A stretch of 64,000 nt of DNA from Mesomycoplasma bovoculi M165/69 (GCF_000524555.1 NZ_CP007154.1:372001-436000), one strand, 5' to 3'. Counted from the first letter of the stretch, positions 8,900-23,320 are shown. Program-made: numbers and translations. Notes: generated by a model not told the origin, from the letters alone.

Positions 8900-9775
8900 T
8901 TAATAACCTAAACGAGATTGATAATTGTGTCTATAATTCAAATAATTGATAAGTGGTATTGTAGAAACTAGACAAAAAGTATAAATTGGAAGCGAAAATG
9001 CTGATTTTAAAATAATAGGACTTAAATAGTAAAAGAAAAAATTATTAATTAATCTATCATTACCACTTCGATTAATATAGCGATTATAATATTTGATAAA
9101 AGCAATTGGATGTCAAAATCAACGAAAAATTATAAATAAAATGGCTAAAATCATTAAAGATAAAAAAGCTATTTTTCATTTTTGTTCTTTAGTTTTATAA
9201 TACAAAATAAAAAGAATAATTGCAGCAATTGAAATAAACAAACTTATCGAACCTATTAATGATAAAATGGTAATTTTATCGAAAGTTGAACGTCAAGCAA
9301 CAGGCACACGACTAATTTGTTGAGAATTTAGGCTAAAATAATAGAAAAAAATAAAAATTATTGCTAAAATAAAGATAACAGTTGGAATTAGTAGTCACAG
9401 ATCCTTCTGATAAACTAGTTTAAAAAATAAAGCTGCTAAAATTGCAATCACTGGAGGAACTAGTCCATATTCAGGAGTTCAAATAAATAGATTACTAGTG
9501 AGTGCTGTTTTTGTGATATCGAAAATTAGAGCAACAAAAGACCCTTTAAATCAATTTAAAGTAATGCCTAAAAATATATAAAAAGGAAGCTCAAAAGCGA
9601 TATTAAATCTTGCTGGCATTGCCATTTTAACAAGATATGCTATTATTAAAAAAAGTCCCAAGTAAATTCCCGAAATAACAATATCGAAAATTGAAAAAGC
9701 AAAAATATTGGACAATTTTTTTTTATTTTGTATTATTTTTTTAAAAGTATAAGATTTATTGAATAAGTAAAACAT
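8900..9775 (-). CDS. multispanning membrane protein, ECF-transporter S-component-like
   Basis: 291 residues with about six strongly hydrophobic segments separated by short charged loops. Examples are FDIVISGIYLGLFLIIAYLV, FELPFYIFLGITL and VPPVIAILAALFF. The N-terminal half, with a cytosolic K-rich leader and a loop FKGSFVALIFDITKT, resembles the substrate-binding (S) subunits of energy-coupling factor vitamin transporters. The C-terminal helices are less typical. The substrate cannot be told. It is convergent with deoA and divergent from the DUF402 gene, so probably its own transcript. Only the first 74 codons precede the first TGA-encoded Trp. Confidence 0.55.
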
Positions 9776-9824
9776 TTAATACATTATATAAAAAAATAAA
9801 TAAAATTATATCAAAGGTTTAAAA

Positions 9825-10397
9825 ATGAAAATTAACTCAACTAAACAACCACAAAAATCACAAAAAAAAATTAATATTCAAGCCTATAAAATCTCGGGCG
9901 AATTGTATCGCCAATGAAATGAAGCATCTATTATTGGTAATTTCGGCAATTATTTAGTAATATCACTAAAAGGAGCTAGAGTCAAAAAAGAGAACGAAAA
10001 ACCTTGGACAGTTCGTGAAAATTCTGTTTGAATTTTCCGGCCAAAAACTTTTTATAATGCTATTTTGACACTTAGAGGTCATAGTATTCACTACTATATA
10101 AATTTAGCATCTGATTTTATTTATGAGGATAACACAATTAAGTTCATTGACTATGATTTGGACTTAAAGTTGATGTTACCAAGAAAAAAAATTGAAATTG
10201 TAGACATAGATGAATTTTTAAATAATTTAAATAAAAAACTTTACACTCCAGATATGCAACTAGAAAAAATAATGTCAAAGCAAATTCAAATACTTTTTTA
10301 TAACTTGCTAAATCAAAAAGATATATTTGATAAAAAATTTTGAACATTTTTTAAAACAAACTTAAAACAAAAACCAACTGTTAAGGTTAATGATTAA
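9825..10397 (+). CDS. DUF402 family protein
   Basis: 190 residues. It matches the DUF402 (FomD-like, nucleoside-diphosphate phosphatase-related) fold. An N-terminal barrel contains GNFGNYLVISLKGARV and WTVRENSVWIF. It is followed by the hallmark acidic strand block YINLASDF...IKFIDYDLDLKLMLP...VDIDEF, in which the Asp residues bind metal in characterised members. ATG 9825 follows the weak site AAAGGTTT. The stop codon overlaps the stop of convergent rnc by 4 bases. The exact biological substrate in mycoplasmas is unknown. Confidence 0.75.
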
Positions 10398-11074
10398 TTC
10401 ATTTCAATCAACAAATCAAGAGCTTGTTGAGCTGCAGCAAATTCAGCTTCTTTAATGCTTTTGCCCTTACCTGTTCCATATTTTTTATTTTCCCAATATA
10501 AATGGACTAAAAAAGTTCCATCTTTTAGTTGGGTTTTACGATATTCAATTTGAGATGTTGAAGAATAAAATTGAATTTTTTCTTGAAATTCGGTTTTTGG
10601 GTCTTTGGCATTTGACTTTGCAATGTCAATGACAATTGGCATAAGTTTTTTGGTCAAAAACTTATCCAAAAAATCACTACCTAAATCTAAAAAAATAGCT
10701 GCACAAAAAGACTCAAAAATATCAGATTTGATCTTTTGGTTTTGAACAATTTCTTTAGCACCTTTGCCGACACGAACAAATTTATTTAATCCAATTTCAT
10801 CGCATAACATAGCAAAAGTAGAAGCTGAGACTGATTTTGCCTTCACAATTGAGGCTACACCTTCTTTTCTTAAACTAATTTTTTTGTAAATAAATTCACT
10901 AACCTTAAAGTTTAAAATAGCATCGCCTAAAAATTCAAGCATTTCATAATGGCTTTGACTTGGATTTTCGTGATGAAAAGACTTGTGAGTAAGTGCTTGC
11001 ATAAAAATAGCAATTGAATTTGGTTTTATTCCTATGCTTGCAAGCCAATTAATAAATTCTTTGCTATAATGCAT
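10394..11074 (-). CDS. rnc: ribonuclease III
   Basis: Double-strand-specific endonuclease for rRNA maturation and mRNA turnover. 226 residues, the usual length. The RNase III signature is at residues 43-54 (YEMLEFLGDAIL), with the second catalytic acidic site in SDIFESFCAAIFLD. The C-terminal dsRNA-binding domain (DPKTEFQEKIQ ... YGTGKGKSIKEAEFAAAQQAL) is complete. The start overlaps the end of plsX by 11 bases, so the two are translationally coupled; a plsX-rnc pairing is common in Firmicutes relatives. Confidence 0.96.
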   Translation of the reverse strand: MHYSKEFINWLASIGIKPNSIAIFMQALTHKSFHHENPSQSHYEMLEFLGDAILNFKVSEFIYKKISLRKEGVASIVKAKSVSASTFAMLCDEIGLNKFVRVGKGAKEIVQNQKIKSDIFESFCAAIFLDLGSDFLDKFLTKKLMPIVIDIAKSNAKDPKTEFQEKIQFYSSTSQIEYRKTQLKDGTFLVHLYWENKKYGTGKGKSIKEAEFAAAQQALDLLIEMN

Positions 11075-12062
11075 CTGAAAATAATTTTTCCTTAATTTTT
11101 TGTAAAATTTGACTTTCTAAAGCTATTTTAACTTGATTGAGTGCTCCTAAAAAAGCTTGCTCATCACTTGAGCCATGTGCTTTTAAGGCAATCCCATCCA
11201 GACCAACTATTCAAGCTGCCCCAACATTTCGATAATCAAATTTTTCTTTAATTTTATACAAACTTGGTTTGGCCAATATACCTGCAACCTTACCTCTAGT
11301 TGAAGACATTAGTGTTTGTTTTAAAAGTTTAAAAACTGAAAGCATAGCACCTTCTAGTGTTTTTAAAATTAAATTACCAGCATATCCATCGCAAACAAAA
11401 ACTTGCACATCAGCGTCCAATAAATATTTGGGCTCTACAAAACCAACAAAGTTTAAATCTGATTGCTGAGATAAAATTTGATAAGCCTCGCCATGAAATT
11501 GAAGGCCTTTGTTTTGTTCAACACCAATGTTGACAATGGCAACTTTTGGTTTTTTAAAATTGTATAAATTTTCAAAAAATAGTGATGCTATTTGTGCTCA
11601 TTGTGCTAAATATTGTGGTTTAACAACAACATTTGCACCAACATCAACCATTAAAAAGGGTAAATCTGAAATGGTTGGAATCATTGGCATAAAAGCTGGA
11701 CGCTCAATATTTGGTAATTTTGGCAACTTAAAAAAACTGCTAGCTAAAATTAAAGATGATTCAGCCGGACTTAGCAAAGCATCAACTTGCTTGTTGGCAA
11801 GCAAGTCAATTGCAACATTCATTGAATTTTGTTCCTTGTGGGCATGTCGAATTGATTTGTCCTGTTTTACTGCAATACTTTTTTCATCCAAAATACTAAT
11901 GTTGTCTAGTTTTTCAACATAGGTTTTGATTTTGGTTTCATCTCCAACTAAAACCAAATGATAATTTGGATTGTTTTTGGCAAAAAGATTGGCCGCTTTA
12001 ACAGCGTGCACCAAACTATTTTCATTATTTTGAACATCAAAGGCGATTTTAAACTTATTCAT
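11064..12062 (-). CDS. plsX: phosphate acyltransferase PlsX
   Basis: Makes acyl-phosphate, the donor for the first acylation of glycerol-3-phosphate in membrane lipid synthesis. 332 residues from ATG 12062 (MNKFKIAFDVQNN), which overlaps the end of fakA; a TTG four codons upstream is less likely. PlsX features include FPLMVDVGANVVVKPQYL-type sequence and VFVCDGYAGNLILKTLEG. The Trp codons are TGA. FakA-PlsX-RNase III form one overlapping operon. Because FakA also makes acyl-phosphate from imported fatty acids, the pair gives a complete route for using host fatty acids. Confidence 0.94.
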
Positions 12063-13674
12063 TGATAATTCCAATTAAAAGTGGGTAAACTTCTTGATCT
12101 GTTTTATTAAATACAAAATCTATATTTTCATAGTTATTTGTAATTTTTTCAATCTCAACAATTTGCTCTTCAATCAAATCTACTCCATAATTTAAATAGA
12201 CGCTAATTGTATGCTCATTAGTATGAGTTTCCAAGATTGATTTAACAAGATTTAAAAAATTAGCATCAACAAGTGAGACTTTTCCTTGTTGAAGTGCAAT
12301 GAATTGCTCATTTTTAATTTCAAAACCATCTAATTTAGCATCTTTGACTGCTTGAAAAAGTGAAAAAACATTTATGTTTTCATTGGCTTGTAACATTAGA
12401 GATTTATTGTCTTTTCAAGCTGTGTCAGGATGGAAATTTTCAGCCAAAAATTGACCTTGCAATTGATTAGTTGTTGGAATGATAATAATTTTTTTAGTTT
12501 TATCTTTTTTAAATCAACTAACAACTTGCTCAGCAACTAAAAGAAAATTTTTGTCATTTGGTAAAATGAAAAAAGATTTTGCATTAATTTGCTCAATGGC
12601 ATTGACAAGGTCTAAAAAAGAAGGTTTGTTAGTTTGATCAAATGCAACAACTTTGCTAGCATTACGTTCTTTCATCAAATTAATAAAACCTTTACCATTA
12701 TTGCAACTAATTAGTGCTGACATTTTTGGTGCAATAGTTTTTTTGATGATATGCTTACTAGCTTGTTGATCCATGCTTTCAATTTTAATTTTATCAAATT
12801 CACCATATCTTTGTAAGTAATTGAGTAAATTACCTGGTTTTAAACAATGACCATGAATTTTTAGCAATCCATCTTGTTCAACAACAACTAATGATTCAAT
12901 TCTTTTAGACAATTTTGACTCTAATTTTTTACGATTAAAATCAGCCAAAGCACCAATATTTACTATCGCTTCTGTGCAATATCCAAAATCACTATGATCC
13001 TCTTGACCACTAAAGTGAAAATTCACTTCTTGGCTTGAGTTGACAAAACTAATAGGATTATTATTTAAAAAGTGATAAATACCTTCTAAAATAATCAACA
13101 TCCCTTCTGAACCCGAATCAGTAACACCTGCGTTTTCAAGTTGTTTTAATTCTTTAGTAGTTTCATCACAAATACGGCGACCTTCTTGAACCATTAATTG
13201 AAACAAATCTAGAAAAGATAACTTTTGAATGCGCGCATTTTTAATGACTTCACTAATTTTGCGAATAAAAGTTAAAATGGTTCCTTCAACAGGTTTAACC
13301 ACCGAATCATAAGCACGTTTTACAGCATTTTCAAAACCACTAATAATATCTGCAATGCTTAATTTATTTTTGTTTTGTCAACTATCTTTAAATCCGCGAA
13401 TAATTTGAGACAAAATAACTCCAGAATTACCACGAGCTCCAAACAAGGAACCACGAGCAAAAGAAGTTATTATTGTTCCACTATCAACATTTTCTAAAGC
13501 TTTAATAGCTTCGAAACCAGAATTAAAGGTCGCAAACATATTGCTACCAGTATCTCCATCTGGAACTGGAAAAACATTAAGTGAATTAATTCACTCCATT
13601 TTGTTTTGCAAGTGATTTTTAGCAGATTCAAGAGCTAGACGTAAATCTTGTCCTGTTAGATTTTTGTTTATCAT
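12055..13674 (-). CDS. fakA: fatty acid kinase ATP-binding subunit FakA (DAK-domain protein)
   Basis: 539 residues from ATG 13674, preceded by AAGGGAA. The N-terminal DhaL/DAK kinase domain carries NVFPVPDGDTGSNMF and GARGNSGVILSQ, the Mg-ATP binding loops. The DAK1-like and C-terminal DegV-partner domains follow. FakA phosphorylates fatty acids held by FakB proteins; no fakB is in this window. It overlaps plsX by 8 bases. The second domain ends in LLIGIINE, right across the plsX start. Older annotations call this family YloV or dihydroxyacetone kinase-like. Confidence 0.92.
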
Positions 13675-13735
13675 TTTTCCCTTTTAATTTCAAGTTTATC
13701 TATGAAATTATAACAAAAAGTCTATAAAATTATAG

Positions 13736-14281
13736 TTATTTGTCAAATTTAATACTAAATTCTTGGTCACCTGCAGCGTGTTTTGCAGCACTATGGTAGT
13801 GACCAAATTCTAGTCTACCTGATAAAGTTTTTTGTTCATCATTTCAATTTAAAATCCAATCAAAATAAGTATTGCTTGGATTTTCTCATGGAATTGGCAA
13901 ACCAGTTTTAGAAATAAATTCAAGTGTTTTATCATTAATGAATTGCAAAATAACAAAATGATTAATAGCATTTTCATTTAAGCATTTTGAAAGCACACCT
14001 TGATCACAAGCATTTGGAAAATCTCTATTATTTTGATTTTTTTTCTCTTCATAAAATTGCTTAAATTTATTTTTAAACTGTTCATAAGACATTTTTTTGC
14101 CTTTGTGTGTTAAACGCAAAGCATAGTCATTATGTGATTGATTAATTACATCAGTAAAAATATTACCACTTGCATTTGATGAATTTTTACCATTATCAAA
14201 TATTAAGTTAGGCCCACAACTAACAAATGCGATAGTTGAACTTGCTAACAAAAATAATAGTGGCTTCAATGTAACTTTCAT
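13736..14281 (-). CDS. small lipoprotein of unknown function
   Basis: 181 residues from ATG 14281 (an in-frame start 21 bases upstream is possible). An N-terminal signal peptide ends in the lipobox AFVSC, with Cys about residue 22, followed by GPNLIFDNGKN. It should therefore be anchored to the outer face of the membrane. The mature part is hydrophilic with conserved-looking aromatic segments (NPSNTYFDWILNW) and no motif that I recognise. It lies 23 bases after the P102-like gene and 61 before fakA, on the same strand. The leader resembles that of the DUF31 protease at 40335, which also has SCGP. Confidence 0.75.
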
Positions 14282-14304
14282 ATCAATTAATAAATTATAC
14301 ACTT

Positions 14305-17109
14305 TTAGTCAAAATATTGATTAATAAAACCTTGAATCACTTTCAATCTATTACTTAAACTTTCAAAGTTATTTTTTTCCATTGAATTATTGTTAAAAAT
14401 AGCCAAGCCTTTTAAATTGATAAATGATTTTACTTTATTTTGTAAATTATTTTGATAAGCCAATGTGCCAACATCAATACCATGATTGAATGAATCTTTT
14501 GATTGGTGTTCATCTTCTTTTGCTTTTACTTCTTTGTTTGGTTCTTGAGTTGAATCTCAATTTATTGTGCTAGAAATATAATTGTTTAAAGAATTTTTTG
14601 AATTAGATGTTCACAAATTAAATTGTCAATCTTTTTTAGTCAAAACTATTTCAAGCAACAAAGTTGCACTAGGATCTTTTAGAAAATCTGTCAAAACTTC
14701 TGTTCCTTTATATTTGTATTGAATATTTGTTTTTGGTAAGCCTATTTCATTCATTTTCTTATCTAAAACAATATTTGGCAGAGTATAAATTGCTTTAATA
14801 ATTTTTTTAGTTGTTGAAGAAGTGTCTTTTTTATCCAAGTATTCTAAACCAATATAATAGGGATTTTCTAAGTTTATTTTCTTATTAGCAATTGATTCGC
14901 TAGCTGGTGTTTTTTGAATAAAAACACTTATAGAATTTTCTTTTAAATTTTTATCAGAACCAAATAAGTAAAGTTTCTGATTTGCATCTGTTGGTAACTC
15001 TGTTGGTTTAAAAGCTAAATAAATTGCACCATTTTGAATAATTTGGTCATTTTTTTGCTCATTTATATTTGTCAAACTAGTAGTGAGTGCCGATTTAAGA
15101 CTAACACCATCTTTAGTTTGGGCGATTGGATTATCTAATGCATTACTAAAATAAATTTGCTTTAAACTTGCTAAATTGTCAAAAGATACAACTCTATCAT
15201 TAGAAATATTGACTGCACTTCGATCTATAAAAACATTAGGTGCTAAAGTAATTGCTGCATCAAAAGCTTGGTTTGTAGGTAGTACATTATTAATCTGTAA
15301 TTCAATTGTGTCGACTAATTGACCTTCGTTGATAATTTCTAAATCAATATAATATTTATTATTTGTAAATTTATTTTGTATTTTAACTTGAATTTTTCCA
15401 ATTAGCAAGTTAGCTACTTTATCAAAAATAGATTTTAAATAATCACCTACTAGTTGGCCATTAATTTTTGATTTTTGACTTGCTTGATTTAATAAAAAAA
15501 TTAGGGATAATGTTGAATTATCTATATTTTTTCAAAACCTTTGTGATTTAATAGATTTAAAAGCACTGTCAACTTGATTAGCAAAAACACGAGAATTTTT
15601 ATCTAAATTAATGGGTAAAATTTCTTTTTTAATTTGTTGAATTTGATTCATCAACTCAGTATTTTGTTGATCTAATGAAGTTGTTGAAGTGCCTTTATAA
15701 TTGCTAAAATCAAAATTAGTTATAGCTTGAGTGGTAATTGTTTGATTTGAACCAGCATCAAAGGAAATTCCTTCTGGAATTTTAATATTTTTACCCTCAA
15801 CACTAAAGTCAAAAACTGCATTTAGTAAAATATTATTTTTTGCAACTCCGATTGGATTTGCAAAAAAATAGCTAATTTTTAAAGGATTTTGCATTTTTTG
15901 CGAATCATTCACACGAGTGTTTTTGAATCAAAAATTAAATGATTTAATTTCATTTATATTTTTGTTTTCAAACAAAGGTTTTTCTTTTAATAATATAGGA
16001 ATAGCATTTGCATTAATTATTTCAGATAAATTAGTAAAACCTAAGCTTTGAGCGATTTTAACTAGTTGAGAATTAATTTTATAGTCTTTTAAATTAGCCT
16101 TAACTACTTGCAAATTATTGGCAACAAGTGATTCTGAAAATATTAATGGTAAATCTAATTCAAAAAGAAGTTGATTAGTTTTTTTATCAATAATTTGACT
16201 TGTCAAGGCGAGTTTGTTATCTTTTAATGTTTTAAAAATTAAACGACCATCATCATCTAATTTTGGAATCATTAACTTATTACCATCTAGATTAAAAAAA
16301 TTACCTTTTTCATCGAATAACATAATTGCCCCAATGTCGGTAATCGCTTTTTTAAAAGCCATAGATTGATTTTCATTATTTTTGTTAATTACATTTAAAT
16401 TAGTATCACTTGAGTCTTGAGTTTGTGTGATATTATTTTGTGGTTGTTTTTTATTATTGGCTTTATTGTAAGAATCAAATAAATATTGCAAAGTAATGGC
16501 TGCAATTTTAGGATTTAATGAAGGTAATTTTGATTTTCCAGTCACATAAATTAGTGATTTTTTTTCACTAGGTATTTTAGTAACAGTTGTATTCTCTAGT
16601 GTTTTATCTCCAGAAAATCCCTTTATTTTTGTAGGTGTTTCTAAAATAATTTCACCATTTATGTTTGAAGCCACCAAAGATAAACCTTTAATTTCATAAC
16701 CTGTTTTAGATATAACCAACTGGTCATCGATTTTTAAATAAAAATAAAAATTTGGTCATCGATTTTGAAAAGCTGACAAATCTGTTAGCTCATTTAACAA
16801 ATCTAATGTAGTTTCATCTGTGTAGTATAGAATTTGATGAGCAGAAATTGAGTTCAAAAAAAATTTTTTTACAAATAAATTTTGTGCCAAATTATCAAAT
16901 TCATTTTTGTTTATGTTGTACTTTTGTTTTTGTAATTTTAGATCACTTTCACTAATAAAATCAACTTTAGATTTGATATTCGACCTTTCCACTGTGTTTT
17001 TAGAAGCTGTTATTGCAAAAGACAAAATAACACTAGTGGCACTTGCCAAACCCAAGCCTATAAATGATCAATATTTATAATTTAATTTTTTTATTTTCTT
17101 GATTATCAT
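14305..17109 (-). CDS. P102-like surface protein (P97/P102 adhesin paralogue family)
   Basis: 934 residues in one frame with several TGA-Trp codons. Start ATG 17109 lies one base after the stop of the upstream paralogue. A short basic N-terminus is followed by a single membrane anchor (about residues 14-34, FIGLGLASATSVILSFAI). The rest is a long hydrophilic ectodomain rich in N, K, S and T, with a Lys/Asn-rich linker around IDKKTNQLLFELDLPL. It has no lipobox and no tandem repeats. Tandem arrangement with another protein of the same build, similar size and the same N-terminal type matches the P97/P102 cilium-adhesin pairs of M. hyopneumoniae-type mycoplasmas. Sequence similarity is too weak to prove this by eye. 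Confidence 0.5.
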
Positions 17110-17110
17110 T

Positions 17111-19747
17111 TTAACTCAATTCTAAATTATACACACCAATAGTCAATGGGATAGAAGAAGTTTTTCCATCACGTTCTAAAAAAAATTGTAAAATAGCTAC
17201 ATTTTGATTGCTAAATTTTGATAAATTAGTTATAGTATTGTTGGAATTTGTATCATTTGTTAATTCTTTTGAAACTAAAGAAAGTGTAGGGTTGATAGTT
17301 TTATAGTAATCTATCAACTTAGTTAAGCCTATTTTTTGTAAAGCTTCATCAGTTGGCAAACTAGTTACAAAATGATTTAAATTATTAAAATCATTTTGTG
17401 CAAGATACACTTTTTTAAAGGCTTCCGGAGTTTCTAAAACAATCTTATCTAAATTTAAAATATTTTGCTCTTTTTTATCAGATAATTCTTCAACTTGATC
17501 TTGATAAAAATTAATATCATTTAGACTACGATAAGCTGTTCTAAAAAGCTCAAAAGATATTTTGCCATTTTTTAAAAAACCAAAGCGGTATTGGTAAGAT
17601 ATTTTTAGTTTTTTAGATATCGCACTTTTGTCACTAGCACTTGCTTGATTTGAATTATTTTCACTTTTAAAAACAACTTGATAACCAAGATGATTTCCAA
17701 GTTTAAGTAATGGAAAACCAAAATTTGAGTTTGCTAAAAATCTCAATTTAGCATAAAAAGCCAAAAGTAAATCCGCTAAATTGTCAATTGGAACTTGTTT
17801 GCTCTTGTCATTTTTGTAATAAGGTTGAACACCACTAAAAAAACCTGATTTTTCACTTAAATTTTGGATACTTTTATTATTAAATGTTGCAATTTTGTGC
17901 AAAATTTGATTAGAATCCTCTGTTGCAAAATCATTTTTAATTGATGCTAAATCAAAAGGGATATACAATGTTGATAAATATAGAATCTTATCACTTGAAT
18001 CATCTTTATTAAACACATATGATGTATCTAAATAATCATGATTGAAACTAAATAATTTAAATTTGAACTTGCTATTAGAATTCTTTTCTTTTGGATTTAT
18101 AAAGTGGATTTCACTTAACTTTTCAAAGATTTTATTTGGCTCATTGTTAAAAAATATTGTATCTTCGCTAACAAAACCTGCTGATTTTAAAATCTCTAAA
18201 AAATAAACTGCAACATTATAGATACCCTGATGTGCAAGATCAAATAGAAAGCGCGGAACATCTAAATTATTCTTGAACAACTTAGATTCTACATTAATAA
18301 TTTGATTTTGCTCTTCAATTTTATTTTGACCAATTTTTGAATTATCTATAAGCATTTCAGGCGAAATACTTTTAAAATCTCTTGAAATTGCTTGCAGTTT
18401 TTGTTCATCATTTAGTTGCAAACCATAAAAATCAGGTTTTTCTAAAATGTCACTTACTTGATTGTATTCTTGATTTTCTATCAGATTTTCCAAGTGATTT
18501 ATTCCGATAGGATTTGAAGATTTTGAATCAAAAGGTTGGACTTTATCTGAATCATATTGATATTTAGAAGATAATCAATGATAGATGGTATCAGATTCTG
18601 TGGAACCATTTTCTTGTTTTGAATTTAAAAAATTTAAATTACTAATTTTAATTTCAATTTTTTTTACAGTTGAAACATCAATGAATTTAGTTTTAATTTC
18701 TACCAAACCATCAACCTTTAAATAAGGTGTGTTCTCTTTATTGTCCAAATAAATTTGCAAACTATCAGAATCTAATTTAAAATTAATTTCAAAAAATTTA
18801 TCCAAATTTTCTTTGGTAATATCGTTCAAATTTGCATCTATAAAATTTAGTTGCTTAATTAATGGTTTTTTCAAACTATTAGATATTATTGATAATAAAT
18901 AATTGTCTTTATCTTTTTTGCTAACAAAAAAACTACTTTTAAAAATGTGTAAAAAATCAAAAACAGATATTAATGATAAGTCAAATTTTGTATTTTTGGT
19001 TCCATTATTTGTCAAGTTATTTTGCCATTGTTGTCACCACAGTTGTCTAATTGAATTAATATTTAAATTTTGTAGGTTTATTGAATCTTTAAAGCTTTGC
19101 TTAAAAAAATCAGTTACTTTAAGATCTGAAAAACTAAATGAATTATCAAAATTAGTTTTACCAAACAAGTCAACAATATTGAGTGGCACAGCAATTATTT
19201 TAGATTCTTTATCTTTATTATTTGCTCACTTACTTTGATCTTGAATGAAAAAATACAAATTATTATTTTTACTAGTAATTCATTGGTTTTGATTACTAGG
19301 ATTTTTAACTAGTTGAAAATCAGAATTACCTTCAGTTCTAAATCTACTTTTTGTATTTAGTTCAAAAAGTATTTCATTAAAATTTAAAAAATTTTCCAAA
19401 TATTTTTTGGTTTCATTAGAAGTGATTTGTTTGTTGACATTGTTTAAAAAATCATTTAAGGAAACAAACTGAAGCGCTGTTGAAACCATTGTGTTTTTCA
19501 CACTTTTGTCTTGAGTTGCAGTGCTTTCATTACTTTGTTGAAAACTAAATAAAATATTTTTATTAGGTTTTATTTTACTTGCTATATTTTTAATTCGTTC
19601 ATCTAGTTGACTAGGTTGAATAACTTTTTGTTTTAAAGAACTTGCTATACCAACAGAAGTAGCAAGTACAATAGAACTTGCAATAACACTCAAACCAATT
19701 AGGATAAGTTTTTTCTTATCGTTTTTCTTAATTTTGTATATTTTCAT
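17111..19747 (-). CDS. P97-like surface protein (P97/P102 adhesin paralogue family)
   Basis: 878 residues, one frame with TGA-Trp. The N-terminus MKIYKIKKNDKKKLIL is followed by a membrane segment, about residues 15-35 (IGLSVIASSIVLATSVGIAS), with no lipobox. So it is either an anchored ectodomain or a cleaved secreted protein. Blocks such as GIYNVAVYFLEILKSAGF and LYIPFDLASIKNDF resemble conserved blocks that I associate with the P97 family (xxVAxYFxDLL, IPYRLxIxDxF). The R1/R2 host-binding repeats of true P97 are not visible. The gene follows metG by only 47 bases and could be read from the pncB promoter. Surface adhesion is inferred. Confidence 0.5.
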
Positions 19748-19794
19748 ATTTTAAATTTTTAAAAATACCTTTTATTTTACAAAAAAGAAAAAAT

Positions 19795-22061
<2,267 letters not shown>

Positions 22062-22081
<20 letters not shown>

Positions 22082-23078
22082 CTCTTCACTGAATTAAGCG
22101 TTTATTTTCTTGATAGTAACGACCAAATTTAGCTATTTTTGTACCATTTAGCATTGTTGCATCTGCGCTAAAATTATAGTTTATTTTTGTCATAAACTCA
22201 CCGACACCATAGCTATCAACAGGTGCTTGGTTGGCTTCAAAATAAGCTATTTTTTCAGCATCAAATCCAGATGAAACAATAATTTTAACATGTTTACCAT
22301 TGTGTTCATTTAACGCCAAACGCAAATTTTTAATCAAATTTAAGCTAACTCCAAAATCTTCAGGTTTTGGATTGGTAAATGATTTATCAACTACATTTTG
22401 CGATGTATCAACACGCACTCCATAGAGTTTATCGCCAAATTCGGCAAGCACTTTTAGTGAGTCAGTGATAACATCATTATTAAAATCAACAAGAGCTATA
22501 AGTTCATCTTCAGGAAACATCCGGTGATAAGCCTTGCAAGCTTCTACTATGTTTCCAGAAAAATTTTGGATTAATGCATGAGGCATTGATCCAAAATTTG
22601 ACATTTCATACTCGCCATTTTGGGCTATGGAACTAAAGACTTTAACCCCTCCCAAGCGAGCAGCTTTGCCATCAATTTGTTGGAGTAAATAATGATCGCT
22701 TCTATCAGCCATATAAATAATTTCTTTGCCTTTTGCAGCTTCAACACATTTATAAGCATTTGTTGCAATAGAAGTTGAACGAGCTAAAATCCCATCTATA
22801 ATTCCTTCATAAATTCCAAATTCATGTAAGGGACCTTCTAATTCTAAAACCACTTCTCTGCTAGAAATTAAGCTTCCTTCGGGTAAAAATTTAATTTTAT
22901 ACTTGCTAGTATCAGTGTTTTTTTTCAAAAATTCAAGCGCTTCATTAATACCAGCTAAAACAGCTAATTCTTTTCTTTGAAAAAATTGCAAAACAACAAT
23001 GTTACTTGGGTTATTTTTTGCAACTATTTTTTCTGTTTTAAAAAAATAGTCTGCTACAAATTTATTAATTTTTATCAT
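22062..23078 (-). CDS. pncB: nicotinate phosphoribosyltransferase
   Basis: 338 residues. It makes nicotinate mononucleotide from nicotinate and PRPP, the entry of the Preiss-Handler route to NAD, and is the first gene of pncB-trmN6-metG. Family features: ILARSTSIATNAYKCVEAA, the loop SSIAQNGEYEMSNFGSMPHA, ALVDFNNDVI and the phosphate-binding VSSGFDAEKI. The true end is after the TGA-Trp codon at 22086-22088, giving the C-terminus RLIQWRDDESIK. NAD supply matters here because the SirTM operon consumes NAD. Confidence 0.93.
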
Positions 23079-23114
23079 TTCAAATCACTTATTAAATTAT
23101 CTTATAAGCCTTTT

Positions 23115-23132
23115 CTATAATATAAATTATAG
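23115..23132 (-). promoter_or_regulatory. palindromic -10 region upstream of pncB
   Basis: CTATAAT-ATAA-ATTATAG is a perfect 7-bp inverted repeat that contains a TATAAT on each strand, 37-54 bases before the pncB ATG. It is the likely -10 of the pncB operon and may also serve as an operator, though a palindrome of TATAAT elements can arise by chance in AT-rich DNA. Confidence 0.45.
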
Positions 23133-23202
23133 TTTATTATTAAAAAACATTTTTAAATTAGTGAACATAATTTAAATTTTAATTGATAAAAATTTTAGAA
23201 AA

Positions 23203-23227
23203 ATCAGCAATTTTGGCTGATTTTTTA
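23203..23227 (+). terminator. intrinsic terminator-like hairpin between pncB and mraZ
   Basis: ATCAGC-loop-GCTGAT (6 bp, the flanking A and T runs extend it) followed by six T on the plus strand. There is no plus-strand gene upstream, so it would end either a short RNA from the divergent promoter region or antisense transcription. Confidence 0.6.
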
Positions 23228-23320
23228 TGTTTTTGCAAAAAAAATTACACAAATCTTAAATCTAAAAAACAATGAAAATCTAGTGCTTTTATATAGTGAA
23301 AATAAAAAAAATAATTTTTT

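Noticed and set aside
11509-11922. 137-residue plus-strand ORF opposite plsX
   Set aside because: Antisense to a well-supported gene, no family match, no ribosome site.
18903-19238. 111-residue plus-strand ORF
   Set aside because: Antisense to the P97-like gene, no recognisable domain.
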